Counted from the first letter of the stretch, positions 24,069 through 35,373 are shown. The stretch: DNA of 64,000 nucleotides from Stomoxys calcitrans (GCF_963082655.1 NC_081553.1:225031570-225095569); one strand, 5' to 3'. Notes: generated by a model from the sequence alone, not told the origin. Translations and numbers: made by a program.

Positions 24069-24088
24069 GTGTCTTAAGTCTTTTGTTT
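24069..24088 (+). repeat. Dispersed 20-bp motif
   Basis: Exact GTGTCTTAAGTCTTTTGTTT, preceded by AAGTTT and followed by GG. Confidence 0.9.
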
Positions 24089-24229
24089 GGTATATGAAAT
24101 TGAATTCAAAAATACAACAACATAAGCAAAACTTAATAAATTCTATGGTAAAATCCCATCCATGCAATTCATTCATAATCAATTTCAAATGTCAAACTTT
24201 AATTCGCATTGCTTTTCAAACCCCTGTTC

Positions 24230-24249
24230 GTTGCCTAAGTCTTTTGTTT
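24230..24249 (+). repeat. Dispersed 20-bp motif, degenerate
   Basis: GTTGCCTAAGTCTTTTGTTT. The right 14 bases are intact and the left part differs. Confidence 0.7.
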
Positions 24250-25012
24250 CAAAGACAACCACTGCCAATGGCCATTGTTTGGCTTGTTATGCATACTTCC
24301 AAGCCATATAATAATATTTTCGATACAAACAAAATTGATTGATTTTCAAAGGCAATGCATTCGAAAGAAAAAACAACAACAAATAATCACAAAATTTATG
24401 ATTTTTTAATCATAAAAATATTAAAGCAAAAAGAATTATATACAATAAATTTGTTGAAGATTAAAACCTAAGACACAACAAAGCAGCTTCATAATCAAAA
24501 CGCTTTTGTAATGCTTATGGCAGATATTTGGCAAACAATACAAAGAGCCAAAGTCGATAAACGAATTGCATGAGGCATTATGGCAAACGCCAACATATTT
24601 AATGCATTACTCATAATGGCTGCCGTGCAGAGCATGACATCTCAAGTGGTGGCTGGTGGGGGTTTTTTCGATTTTTTTTTCTTTTCTCGCACAGGAGTTT
24701 TTCGTTGTTATTGCCATGGGTCACCTAAACAATTAGTCATAAGCCAAATATGTTCAGATGTTCAACATGTGCATGACATTTGCACTGCAGACCAACAGAA
24801 AGTAAGAGCCCAAAGCCATACACATGTAATCCAATCGATGAATAGGAGAGGTTTTTCCCAATGAAACAGGCAATTTGTTACCCACTTAAAGGATAAATTG
24901 TGAAAAAAAAATAGGGTGAGGGTGTTTATAAGAGAGGGTGACATAGGCGTCGATAACTTAGCATGCCATTAACACTTTAACCGCATTTCTGTAGAATTTC
25001 AAACCACAGGTA

Positions 25013-25127
25013 TTGGGTTGCCCAAAAAGTAATTGCGGATTTTTTAAAAGAAAGTAAATGCATTTTTAATAAAACTTAGAATGAACTTTAATCAAATATA
25101 CTTTTTTTACACTTTTTTTCTAAAGTA
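25013..25127 (-). mobile_element. Truncated mariner MITE
   Basis: One inverted repeat and about 115 bp are present. The sequence leaves the family after TTTTTTTCTAAAGTAAA, so the other end is missing. Confidence 0.92.
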
Positions 25128-25745
25128 AAATACATGTGCATGTGCTGTAATGAGTGTTTGTTTTTAAGCCACATGTGTCACATATTTTCTGGTAGGGTGC
25201 TCTTAAAGCCGTTGCTTACATCTTCCAAAATCTTGGATTTCCAAGATTTGTTATACAATTTTCACTTTAGCATTTATCTTTAGTGGCACTCCTATTTGTG
25301 TTGTGAGTGCTTGTTATGGCTTTTATGGATTTATTTGATTTCTTTTCTAATTTATTCATTAAATATGCACGCTAGTCTCTCACAAGAAACCACCCACACA
25401 TTGTGTGGCAAACAACAAATGTCATAATCTCTAAATGCTCTAAACTTGATAATTATATGTATAAATTTAATTAGAAATTGTTAAATGATATATATATGCT
25501 GAAGGCTTAGTATTTTAAGATTGAAGGCGCAAAGTGACTTTGAGGCGATGGAATTAAATCAACACAAATCTACTAAAAAAAGCTAAATATTTGTCAGGAA
25601 AGATATATTCTCGCACTTTTCAGGATTAGACTTTTCACAGGTCAAACCTCATGATTTGAAATTTTTTTTTAAAAAAAAATTAGTTCTTGAAAAAAATTTT
25701 CAAAAAATTTTTTTGTTAGAAAAAATCGTTTTTTGTTAGAAAAAA
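25128..25745. other. Non-coding AT-rich DNA
   Basis: No gene is visible. Poly-T and poly-A tracts and a duplicated TTTTTTGTTAGAAAAAATCG segment at about 25712-25748 lie next to the mini-me element. Confidence 0.5.
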
Positions 25746-27433
25746 TCGATCGAAATATCCATTTCCGACCCTATAAAGTATATATATTCTTGATCAGCGT
25801 AAAAATCTAAGACGATCTAGACATGTCCGTCCGTCTGTCCGTCTGTCTGTTGAAATCACGCTACAGTCTTCAAAAATTGAGATATTGAGTTGAAACTTTT
25901 CACAGATTTGTTTTTTGTCCATAAGCAGCTTAAGTTGGAAGATTGGCTATATCGGACCATATCTTGAAATAGCCCCCATATAGACCGATCCGCCGATTTA
26001 GGGTGTTAAGCCCATAAAAGCCACATTTATTATCCGAATTTGCTGAAATTTGGCACAGTGAGTTGTGTTAGGCCCTTCGACATCCTTCGTCAATTTGACC
26101 CAGATCGGTCTATATTTGGATATAGCTGCCATATAGACCGATTCTCCGATTTAGGATCTTAGGCCCATTAAAGCCACATTTATTATCCGATTTTGCTAAA
26201 ATGTGGGACAGTTAGTTGTGTTAGGCCTTTCGACACCCTTCTTCAATTTGGCCCATCTAGGTTCAGATTTAGGTATAGCTGCCATATAAACTGATCCGCC
26301 GATTTAGGGTCTTAGGCCCATAAAAGCCACATTTATTATCCAAATTTGCTGAAATTTGGCACAGTGAGTTGTGTTAGGCTCTTTGACACCTTCGTCAATT
26401 TGGCTAAGATTCGTCCAAATTTGAATATAGCTGCCATATAGATCCTCCGATTTAGGGTCCTAGGCCCATAAAAGCCACATTTATTTTCTGATTTCTCTGA
26501 AATTTGGAACAGTGACTTGTGTTAGGCTCTTTGACATCCTTCGTCAATTTGGCTCAGATTCGTCCAGATTTGAATATAGCTGCCATGTAGAACCTCCGAT
26601 TTAGGGTCCTAGTCCCATAAAAGCCACATTTATTATCAGATTGTTCTGAAATTTGGGACAGTGAGTTGTGTTAAGCCCTTCGACATCTTTCTTCAATTTG
26701 GCCTTGATCGAATCCGATTTGGATATAGCTGCCATATAGACCGATCTCTCGATTTAAGGTTTTGGACCCATAAAAGGCGCATTTATTGTCCGATGTCGTC
26801 GAAATTTGGGACAGTGAGTTATGTTAGGCCATCGTGTTAGACATCGTTCTTCAATTTGAATTAGATTGGTCCAGATTTGGATATAGCTGTCATATAGACC
26901 GATCTCTCGGTTTAATGTTTTGGGCCTATAAAAGGCGCATTTATTGTCCGATGTTGCCGAAATTTGGGAAAGAGAGTTGTGTTAGGCCCCTGGACATTTT
27001 TCTGCATTTTGGCCCAGATCGGTTCAGATTTGGATATAGCTGTCATATAGACCGATCCCTTTATTTAAAGTCTTGGCCCCATAAAAAGTACATTTATAAT
27101 CCGATTTCGCTGAAATTTGACCCAGTGACTTATTTTAGGCTTTCCGACATCCATGTCGTATGTGGTTCAAATCGGTCTATATTTGGATATGGCTACCTAA
27201 AAGTTTAATTTCTTTGTTCTACAAAATCGATCATTGACTTGTACCTTTTAGGCCTCTCAATAGACCGCGTCGAATTTGGTCCAAATCCGACCATATTTCG
27301 ATAAAGCTGCTAAAATATACATAAATAATGCATTTTTCACCTGATTGTAATGAAAGGTGGTTTGCGTATATACCTGAGGTGGTGGGTATCCGAAGTTCGG
27401 CCCGGCCGAACTTAACGCCTTTTTACTTGTTTA
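25746..27433 (+). mobile_element. Mini-me/Helentron-like element, best-preserved core
   Basis: Opens with ATCGAAATATCCATTTCCGA, then CCCTATAAAGTATATATATT, the core TTCTTGATCAGCGTAAAAAT and the GTCY tract GTCCGTCCGTCTGTCCGTCT (about 25765-25852), in the order described for dipteran mini-me elements. About eight 153-bp units follow, then GAGGTGGTGGGTATCCG, the palindrome GTTCGGCCCGGCCGAAC and TTTTTACTTGTTT. The TATACCC start is lost. There is no coding capacity, and the frame at 26834-27208 is a repeat translation. Confidence 0.85.
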
Positions 27434-28216
27434 AAGTTGGGCAGAAAATGAATTTTTGCTTTGTAATAGCATTTGACTGGTTTGCTAGATCGCGATTTCG
27501 TTTGCTACCACCAAACTCACCAGTAGGATTTGTTAAAAAAAAATAAATCTTCCAGTTTGAAACTATGCTCTTAGGAGTATTTAGCCAAATCGGATAAGAA
27601 TAACGCCATATAGAGGCTCAAGAGGGATAATCGGGAGATAGGTTTATATGGGAGCTTTATCAGGTTATGGACCGATTAAGACCATATTTGGCACGTATGT
27701 TGAGAAATGGTTGAAGTAGTCACTGGAGAAGTGGCTGTGCAAAATTTCAGCCAAATCGGATAATAATTGCGCCCTCCTTACGCTCAAGAAATCAAGATCC
27801 AAGATCGGTTTATATATCCAAATATAAACCGATATAGCCCATTTACAATCCCAACTGACCTACACTAATAGGAAGTATTTTTGCAAAATTTCGAGGGCCT
27901 AGCTTTACTCCTTCGAAAGTCAGAGCGCTGTTCACAGACGGACAAATGGACAGACCGACATGGCTATATCGACTTAAAATGTCATGGCGAACAACAAAAT
28001 ATATACTGAATGGGGTCTTAGATCAATTTTTCTTTACAAACGGAATGACGAAGTTGGTACACAAACCTCCATTTTATGGAGGAGGGCATATAAATCGTTA
28101 ATATCAAGGCAAATATCTTTCACCATGAAACATTTCCTTAAAAAATTGGTAAATTTGTCATCTTTAAATGAAGTTTGAGAATTTTTAAAATTAGGACAAA
28201 CCTTTTTTTCAATGTA
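27434..28216 (-). mobile_element. Decayed mini-me-like fragment, second subfamily
   Basis: From about 27560 the units ATCGGTTTATAT, GCCATATAGAGGCTCAAGAG and GACATGGCTATATCGACTTA appear. The minus-strand 5' end lies near 28092 (CATTTTATGGAGGAGGGCATA in plus orientation). The 3' palindrome is missing. The first 120 bp after 27434 are unique. Confidence 0.55.
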
Positions 28217-28454
28217 TTGGGTTGCCCAAAAAGTAATTGCGGATTTTTTAAAAGAAAGTGAATGCATTTTTAATAAAACTTAGAATGAACTTTAATCAAA
28301 TATACTTTTTTTACACTTTTTTTCTAAAGCAAGCTAAAAGTAACAGCTGATAACTGACAGAAGAAAGAATGCAATTACAGAGTCACAAGCCGTTGAAAAA
28401 ATTTGTCAACGCCGACTTTATGAAAATTCCGCAATTACTTTTTGGGCAACCCAA
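28217..28454 (-). mobile_element. mariner-derived MITE
   Basis: A full 238-bp copy with both inverted repeats and TA flanks. Confidence 0.95.
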
Positions 28455-29639
28455 TATATGTGCATTTAAATTTTTTATAAGGAATTAAAAAAATTTTTTC
28501 CAGGAAATTCAAATATAACCAAAAAAATTTGTAGCTTTGTGTAAATGGCTATCATTTTACCATTTTGCACATTATTTTGTGCAGACTGAGATCACATTTA
28601 AGTTATTTAATTGCCTTTTAAATGTAAATAAATGCTAAAAGTGAGGAGTGATTTTGCAAAAAAATAAAATATAGCGGCAACTATACACAGACAGAGAGAA
28701 CTGCACCTAGCACACAGCATACTGATTTAGCCAGACATACATATGTACAATACATACAAACATAAGTATTTGAATATAACATGGGGTGGATCGGATAAGA
28801 ATGAAATACAAAATATAATAAAGATTAAAAATATGGAAGTTGTTATAAAGACAATTCATTATAATTTTTCTAAGGCATCTTATTAAGAAAAAAAATAATT
28901 TAAGCTCATTTTGTGATCTCGATACATGCGCTTACTTTCTACTCCACCCTAAGGTTACAGTTAAATACAAACCACATAATTCTCACACATATAATTGCTG
29001 TATACCATTCAAATGCTTACTCATATTAATCGATTCGATTTGAAGTCTCACAAAACATGTGTCAAAGCATGGACATTTTTTTTTTTGTCTTTGTTTGTTT
29101 TTGATTTTGGGACAACTTACAATTCGAGCCAAGAACATTGGTTAAGTCTAACGATCGAAACATAAAAAGGTTGCATAAGAGGTCGATTAAAATATTTGCC
29201 ACATAGTGCTTGTTTGATTTTTTGTTGTTGTGACATAATTATATGACATCGTTGACAAGTTGGATGCAATTGAAGTGTACAACGTTAGTGTTTAGCATTT
29301 ACGGGCTATTGCCATTAACCTTAAAGACATTCTATGCCATTCGATACATACAACAGTTGGTGGGTGCTAATGGGTTATCGGCCACATTGACAGACTAATC
29401 AAATAAATATTTAAATAAGGCTTAAATGGACAACAATGGAAAGGAATATTCAATACGATTGTGTGATCTTTATTAAGATAACAAATCTTTAAAGCTGTGG
29501 CAGATAAACATATCAAGTTGTGGTTTTTCAAAATAAGTTTTTTTTCGAAGTGTGCTAACTACACTTCTGCACGTTAGAAAAAAAATAAAAGATTATAAAT
29601 TCTATTCCTTTGATTCTGTTGAGTGTCAAGATCCAGGAA
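28455..29639. other. AT-rich unique DNA, no gene seen
   Basis: Unique AT-rich sequence with short A and T runs. No repeat family or coding signal was recognised. Confidence 0.5.
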
Positions 29640-30485
29640 ATCTGCCACTTAGATGGGGTGCGTCCACTGGTATCTGGGTCTGATTCGAGTGGGTCTGGCT
29701 GGGCAGTTAAACAGAGTCGTGTGGTCCCTGGTCACAATCGGGACATACATCTGGCAAGTCGGCATCAATCCTTGGTCTGCAGAATTTGAGGCGGCTGCAT
29801 CTGCCGAAACGTATTTGAGCCAGAACTACTCTGGTTTGCCGGGGGAGGTCAATTTCTTCAGGTGCAATGGGAGGCGGTTGTTCTCCAAGGACTACATTCA
29901 CTCGGTATCCCATTACCGCATCTGCTACCGTGTCTACATGAATGTTGTCTATATGCCGCTTGATATGCCGCTTGCTCTAGAGGTTTTCTTTTGTAGCGCT
30001 GAACCTCACGCTCCAAATCCTATAGATCTACCTTAAAGCGTCTGGGCGGTGGTCTCTGCGATAACAGCCCAAATGGCATTGCTTAGACAGCATTTAGTTA
30101 TGTCTTCGTACAGGTAGTGTCCTGATGGAGGTGGTCCACATGAGAACTGAGCAGAAAGCCCGTCGCAGTTCGGAGGGCGGCATTCTGAAAGATCTGAATT
30201 TTATTCCACTGCGTGTCACCGAGCTGACGAGACCACACTGGCGCTGCATAACTTACCACAGAACGGCCAATTGCTTTGCAGGCAAGTGATTTGAAGACTT
30301 TGTTTCTACTTTTGACTTTATCGCAAATTGCTGTGGGGAGAATGTGTAAAAGCTGTCAAATGTGATGCTAAGTATTTTGGGACACTTGACGGTCGGAATC
30401 ATTCCTCCATCGACCATCACAGTCAGCTCAGTATTTACCTCACGCGTATTTGCAGTGAACAATGTGGCTGAAGATTTGGTGGCAG
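29640..30485 (-). pseudogene. LINE C-terminal region, broken
   Basis: Minus-strand translation in several frames gives AIGRSVVSYAAPVWSRQLGD, QNAALRTATGFLLSSHVDHL and PPPRRFKVDL. Nearest the 3' end come LPRQTRVVLAQIRFGRCSRL and then CPDCDQGPHD, a zinc-knuckle-like end (29707-29913). These are hallmark segments downstream of the RT domain in Jockey-type elements. At least three frame changes or stops occur. Confidence 0.8.
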
Positions 30486-30491
30486 TTATCT

Positions 30492-31190
30492 TCAGATCTC
30501 TTCAGAGATTCCGTCGTGGCCCAAAGCATTAGATGATTTGGCGCCACGGATGACATTCGTAACTTCGCCCACGTTAAATTGTGATGGCTGTCCATTGGCT
30601 CGGAGGCTACGGTTACGGCGAATAGCTCTCCTCTTTGCCCTGTCACTCTCGAGATGCACATTAAATTGACGGTTGAACAACCTGTCGCATCTCTTCGGAT
30701 CAGTCGCGTTTACGTCACCAAAAGTGACTGAGGTCCTGTCATTCCGTCTACCGGGTAGCAGTACAGTAGACCACAGCTTGCCTAAACCGGTGCCTAAATT
30801 ACATTGCTCCAAGTGTTGCCGCCACAAATTCCGCCTATGTTCGTTCGTTGACTACTCTGTTAATTTCCAAATTCAGCTCGCTGATTTTGGGATTAGTGGG
30901 GTCAGTACAACGAATCCCATCACGCTCGTCTGCGAGTACCAATGCCTGAGACGGGAAATTGGGCCGCACTTTGGGTATTCGACCGGCTGGTATAAAGCGA
31001 GCGGCTGCTGCGTTGATGTCTCGGAATTTCCTCTCGGCAACTATCACATCCGAGGGGGGTGCCAGTTCACTGAAGAGGCTATCTGCGAACTCTCTAAATT
31101 CAGCCCAATCTGCCTTCTTCTGTTTGATAAACGTTCGGCGCTCAGAGGTTATGAAGCCGGGTGGTCAGTCGATAGTGAGAATTATGGGTA
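30492..31190 (-). pseudogene. LINE endonuclease-RT linker and start of RT
   Basis: Reading 5' to 3' on the minus strand gives FIKQKKADWAEFREFADSLF, AAAARFIPAGRIPKVRPNFP, ERDGIRCTDPTNPKISELNL and VTNVIRGAKSSNALGHDGIS. This linker and RT entry motif is well preserved with few breaks (frames at 31047-30835 and 30827-30492), so this part is younger or less eroded than its flanks. Confidence 0.82.
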
Positions 31191-31465
31191 GGTGGTCTGA
31201 CCCCAAAGAGATGACGGCATGCCAGGATACATCACTCAGGAGATCAGGGGATGCAACGGAAATATCTGGCGAGCAGCTACACCTCCTTTTAATCCTAGTG
31301 GAGGCATCCTCATTGACCGTGCAAAACATGGAACCTTCAATCTGCCCAGCCTAAGCTATGCCACGCTAGTCGTTACCTATGGGGAAGGGGGGAATACCAT
31401 GAAATGTGATGCGCATTATAGTCCCCTAGAACCAGACGATAATGGCCAAATAGTAACCCACTTAT
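31169..31465 (-). pseudogene. Second copy of LINE endonuclease 3' part
   Basis: This 300-bp block repeats the sequence of 31515-31800 in the same orientation with about 85-90% identity by eye. It encodes the end of the AP endonuclease, here with an intact GSDHLPIILTID motif and its catalytic His (codons at 31192-31200). It reads on into the linker at 31190. It could be a tandem duplication within the element or a junction between two LINE copies. Confidence 0.75.
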
Positions 31466-31956
31466 GTCGGGGTTCTAATCATGGTCATTATCTGGGACAC
31501 AGCTACCAACCGGTCGATGGTGAGAATTATGGGGAGGTAGTCTGATCCCAAAGAAATGACGACTTGTCTGATTACGTCACTCAGTAGATCAGGGGATGCA
31601 ACGGAAATGTCTGGCGAGCTGCTACACCTCCCCGTAATCCTAGTCGGGGCATCCTCATTCACCGTGCAAAACTTGGAGCCTTCAATCTGCTCTGCCAAAG
31701 CTATGCCACGCTGGTCGTTACCTAGGGGGGAATGCCATGTAATGTGATCCACACTAAAGTCCCCTAGAACCAGACGATTATGGCCAGATAGTAACCCACT
31801 AGCGCCAGGCGCAGGCGAGATGGGTCCAAATTGCACGGAATTCCTCCATTCCTTCAGCCTTCCTTTCGCACATTGTATCCGGTCAAACTGTACAACCTGC
31901 AGGTGTTGGTCAACTTTGTCTCCTGGATCGCTGCCCAATATATTCTTCCGACTCAT
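31462..31956 (-). pseudogene. LINE AP-endonuclease domain, catalytic residues changed
   Basis: An open 164-codon frame. Motifs in order are RLVLGDFSVDHITWHS (the Asn of the usual GDFNxH is Ser), then RGIALAEQIEGS, APTRITGRCSSSPDISVASP and VVISLGSDYLPIILTIDR. The usual SDH motif is SDY, so the catalytic His is replaced by Tyr (codons near 31537-31545). The domain would nick target DNA in an active element. Here it is probably inactive. Confidence 0.85.
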
Positions 31957-32013
31957 TTAATCCTTCTTCTCGTCGATCGTGCCACGGAGTCCATTGCAAT
32001 TCAGTTGCAAAAA

Positions 32014-32190
32014 TCATGCACTTCCCGGCACTGGACTGGCAATATTGGGGCTGGAACTCAGCTGTTGCGTATATTGCCGGGGGGTCACATAGTCCGATGA
32101 CGAGGACGCGGAAGGCGACGATGACGACACTTGTGACCCACAGCTGTCTATGTTCGCACAGCACCTTGCAACATATTCAGCATGACTATA
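32014..32190 (-). pseudogene. LINE N-terminal segment after the SINE
   Basis: Continues the N-terminal frame on the far side of the nested SINE: EYVARCCANIDSC followed by a Ser-rich stretch (VSSSSPSASSSSDYVTPRQY). The REY residues before the SINE and EYVA after it show where the frame was split. Confidence 0.75.
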
Positions 32191-32200
32191 CTCTCGTACT

Positions 32201-32393
32201 GAAGCCATCGTAGCACAGAGGTTAGCCCGCCAATGCCGCTAAATGTCTGGGTTCGAATCCTGGCGAGAACATCAGAAAGTTAAAGCTCAATGATAAGGGA
32301 CCTCCTTTTTGTAGCCGAGACAGCACTCGTTGATATTTGAGAAGTTTGCCCCTGTTCCTAAATGCAATGTTCATGGGCAAATTTGCATTTGCA
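32201..32393 (+). mobile_element. tRNA-derived SINE nested in the LINE
   Basis: Starts GAAGCCATCGTAGCACAGAG (A-box region), then GGGTTCGAATCCTGGCGAG (B box). It jumps directly from AACATCAGAAA to AGTTAAAGCTCAATG, missing about 130 bp of the usual body, and ends GGGCAAATTTGCATTTG. The flanks TACTCTCGTACT (32189-32200) and TACTCCCGTAGT (32394-32405) match at 10 of 12 bases and are a target-site duplication within the LINE's coding sequence. Confidence 0.9.
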
Positions 32394-32656
32394 TACTCCC
32401 GTAGTGATGTGAGGTCAGAGCCAGATCGAAAATGTACCCACTCCATGCACCGATTACACCTCACCGACACCGACCGCTGATAAAGGCTTTTCTGGCAAAC
32501 CAAACAGAACCAGGATCCGGGGTTCTTTTCAATGCCGGCATGAACCAGACACGTGCGGTGAAGGCACTGCGGGATTTGCCTTTTCCATAACGTAAAAAGG
32601 ACGAACACGTACACTGAGGCGGCAATCCTTGCCGACAAAGGATTCCATCTGGTCAA
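32394..32656 (-). pseudogene. LINE N-terminus with 2A-like and Cys motifs
   Basis: Residues 41-48 of this frame (32513-32536) read GIEKNPGS, close to the 2A consensus D-(V/I)-E-x-N-P-G-P but with Asp to Gly and final Pro to Ser. Immediately after come WFCLVC and VRCNRCMEWVH, a C-x2-C-x12-C-x2-C-x4-H PHD/zinc-ribbon-like pattern. Such a 2A-like plus zinc arrangement is known at the front of some CR1/Jockey-type elements. The start codon is uncertain and the frame is interrupted by the SINE. Confidence 0.75.
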
Positions 32657-32769
32657 TCCGGTGCGTACAACCGGCTGCCTGGGATTGATTCCTTTGGGGA
32701 AATGTTAAAACGATAGGCCAAACATGACAAATTCATAATAAAAACTGTTTATTTAGAAAACAAATAACA

Positions 32770-33015
32770 GAACCATATGCAAAATTTGAGCCAAATCGGC
32801 TGGTAATCGCACCTTCTAGAGGCTCAAGAAGTCAATTCGGGCGACCGGCTTATATGGGAGCTACATTACGTTATGAACCGATTTTGATCATACCGGGTGT
32901 GAGTCTTGGAAGTTGAAACAAAATTCTAAGTTAAAAAATTTCAGCCACATTGAATTTCACCCAAATCGGACACGAATTGCGCCCTCTAGAGGCTAAAATC
33001 GGTTTATTTGACAGT
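32770..33015 (-). mobile_element. Mini-me second-subfamily fragment
   Basis: Units with GAGCCAAATCGGCTGGTAAT, CTTCTAGAGGCTCAAGAAGT and TATATGGGAGCTACATTACG match the subfamily at 22383 and 43000. No terminal structure remains. Confidence 0.65.
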
Positions 33016-35077
33016 TTATAACAAAATTAAATTAAAAGAGATAATAAAATTAATAAATGTGAGTGTTTTTATAATGGCCTTAATTGTAAACCCTGAAACT
33101 TCAATCTCATTTAATTTTCCCACAAAATTTTACAACGTGTTAAAACCCAACTACCAAACTTCTTTATTGTTCAAACACTTTATTGATATTTTAAATTCTT
33201 TTGCCCGTACCTCTAACCTTCCCTTTATTATTTTTAATGTTTATGTTAATAAATTTGGAAAAGATAAATGTTGAGATTTTATTGAACCGCCTTCAATAAA
33301 ATTGGTTTTGTCTCCAAAAAACTACACATATTTCGATTGAAGCCTATAGGAAATTTTATGAGCTGCTAAATTTCAAGTTGTACATCGTAAATAAAACAAT
33401 GATGTTAATAAACAAAATATTGGGGGAAAAACACAGCTTGTTACAGGTCATAAATTTTGTCAATGCTTTATCAAATTGGTTCAAAAATTTTGTAAAATGA
33501 AAACATGGAAATAATAATAAAATAGGCGATATTCAAAAAAAACGGACGTGGGATTTGACTCCATGTGTGGCAACTTTTTCTTTTTTCCCCTTTAAAACAA
33601 ATGTAAGGCAGGGCAACTACACATAGCTGGTGATGGAATTCTGATGGTGTTGGTGTTGTTGTTTCCAAAATTTATCATAGATTAAATGATAACATCCAAA
33701 TAGCAACAAACACCAACGGAGATGAATGGATGGATGGTTAGATGGGAGAGTGTAAGACGCTAGCTAGGGAAACAAACATTTGTCATTTGACATCATTCCG
33801 TTTTGGGATGGTGGGGGTCCCACACCATTAATATTAAAGCAATTTGTAACCAGCAACACCATAACAATAAAATCTAATTTACATCACAATACCCGGTCAA
33901 AGAAGAAGAAAAACGCACAGCTACATAGCTACAGCCAAGCAAGCGTCCAATAACATGGTTGAGCTAAAACAAATATTTGTTTTATGACTCCCCATTGAAT
34001 GTGGCCCATTAAGCTAGGCTTAAAGTCCCTCACCAAAAAGCCAACTTAAAAGGGGCTTAAAAAATCATTTAATTTTTGGAAGAAAAAAAAACTAAGGCAA
34101 TTCTTCAACTTGTTTATAGGCTTAAGAAGTACAAAATCGATGAGAAAAGCACGCAAAACTGTTATAGCATTTTATACTTGTTTAAGTTTATTACCAGGCA
34201 TCAGCCAAATTTGTTGAGTTCTTTTTCCAAAATAGAAAATCAAAACAAAATTTCAAACCAAAAAAAGGCTACCCGTAGTTGTTGTCCATGAAAAAAAAAA
34301 AATCATTTGCCTAATAATGATTTATGGTGGTTCATTTTGGTTAAGTAGCATGCATGCTCTTTTTTTCTGGTTCAAGAAAAAACTCAAAATAATATTTAAT
34401 AGTTTTTGTTCATCTTCATCTCGTTCAACAACTTGTGTTAGACATGATTTGTTTTCTTTTTATTATTGCTATAAGTGTTTTTTTTTTCTCCATTTTGCGT
34501 GGAAGCATGTGTTTTCTACATTTAACCAGCTTTTTTTTTTTGAAAACAAAACTATTTTGATTTTACGATTAACTCAAGTGGGCATTTACTTGTTGTCTAT
34601 CTACAATTTTCTGTTTTTATTTTCTAGTTCTGCATTTCTCTTTGTCCCAAAGCCTTCCTCTTTTTATAACCACATTTATTTCTCCATTTATTTGGTTAGC
34701 TTTTGTTTTGCGCATGTTTTTCTTGTAGATTACTTTTTTTGTATTAAGACATCATAAAACTTGGTTTTTGACAAAAATAAATAACATTTGATTGCCTTGT
34801 ATTTTGGACACAATAAAATTCTGTTTTGATGTAGCCAAATAATCGCTAAAGTCAGAAGATATATGCAAAGATATCAATCAAATTGCCAGAAATGTGATGA
34901 AACAAACAAAAGACCTAAGCATCAAACATGTTTTGGGGCCACAAAGAGAGAAAGAATTAAACAAAATGTTTAAACAATAAGATATTTTTTTTATTTAAAG
35001 TTAAACAGTCTGTAGAGATTTGGTTGAAAGATGAAAATTCAAGTGCCTATAACAGTTTTCTTAAGTAAATGCAATTT
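33016..35077. other. AT-rich unique DNA, no gene seen
   Basis: Frames at 33008-33274, 34076-34291 and 34317-34757 are rich in Phe, Lys, Ile and Asn, as expected from AT bias, and show no family motif. A degenerate copy of the dispersed 20-bp motif (AAACAAAAGACCTAAGCATC) lies on the minus strand at 34905-34924. Confidence 0.5.
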
Positions 35078-35373
35078 GCAAATTTTGCCCATGAACATTC
35101 CACTAAGGAACAGGGGCAAATTCAAATTCCGATTCAAGTTTTAAGCTCAATGTTAAGGGGCCTCCTTTTTATAGCCGAGTCCGAACGGAGTGCCGCAATG
35201 CGACACCTCTTTGGAGAGAAGTTTTACATGGCATAGTACCTAACAAATGTTGCCAGCATTAGGAGGGGAAACCACCGTTGAAAAATTTTTTTTTCTGATG
35301 GTCTCGCCAGGATTCGAACCCAGGCGTTCAGCGTCGTAGGCGGACATGCTAACCTCTGCGATACGGTGGCCTC
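35078..35373 (-). mobile_element. tRNA-derived SINE with exact target-site duplication
   Basis: A full family copy on the minus strand: GAGGCCACCGTATCGCAGAG, B box GGGTTCGAATCCTGGCGAG, body with CTATAAAAAGGAGG, and tail. The flanks carry TCTTAAGTAA at 35059-35068 and 35372-35381, an exact 10-bp duplication. The B box is intact. The 5' A-box region differs at one position. Confidence 0.88.

Larger units (their letters stand above)
23853..25012. other. AT-rich unique DNA with 20-bp motif copies
   Basis: No gene is supported. Two plus copies of the dispersed motif lie at 24069-24088 (exact) and 24230-24249 (degenerate), and a weak minus copy (AAAACCTAAGACACAAC) at 24463-24479. A 133-codon frame at 23941-24342 contains both plus copies and shows no domain, so I regard it as chance. 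Confidence 0.5.
29640..32660 (-). mobile_element. Jockey-like non-LTR retrotransposon, rearranged and dead
   Basis: One minus-strand element can be followed from an N-terminal Cys-rich segment (32656) through AP-type endonuclease (31956-31462 and a second copy 31465-31169), linker and RT start (31190-30492), to the C-terminal part (30485-29640). The catalytic RT palm is absent: GAKSSNALGHDGIS is followed within about 20 codons by C-terminal sequence. It also carries stops, frameshifts and a nested SINE (32201-32393). It cannot move by itself. The Jockey-superfamily placement is from family motifs. Confidence 0.85.

Noticed and set aside
26834..27208. 124-codon frame in repeat DNA (also 6932-7207 and 19031-19333)
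   Set aside because: The 153-bp mini-me units are divisible by three and keep frames open. The same residues recur each unit.
29653..30036. 127-codon plus-strand frame
   Set aside because: Antisense to the LINE C-terminal region, whose zinc-knuckle and upstream motifs lie on the minus strand.
30673..31191. 172-codon plus-strand frame
   Set aside because: Antisense to the well-preserved LINE linker and RT entry region. Composition shows no independent domain.
34317..34757. 146-codon Phe-rich frame that could be a membrane protein
   Set aside because: The hydrophobicity follows from T-rich DNA. No regular helix spacing, start context or family motif.
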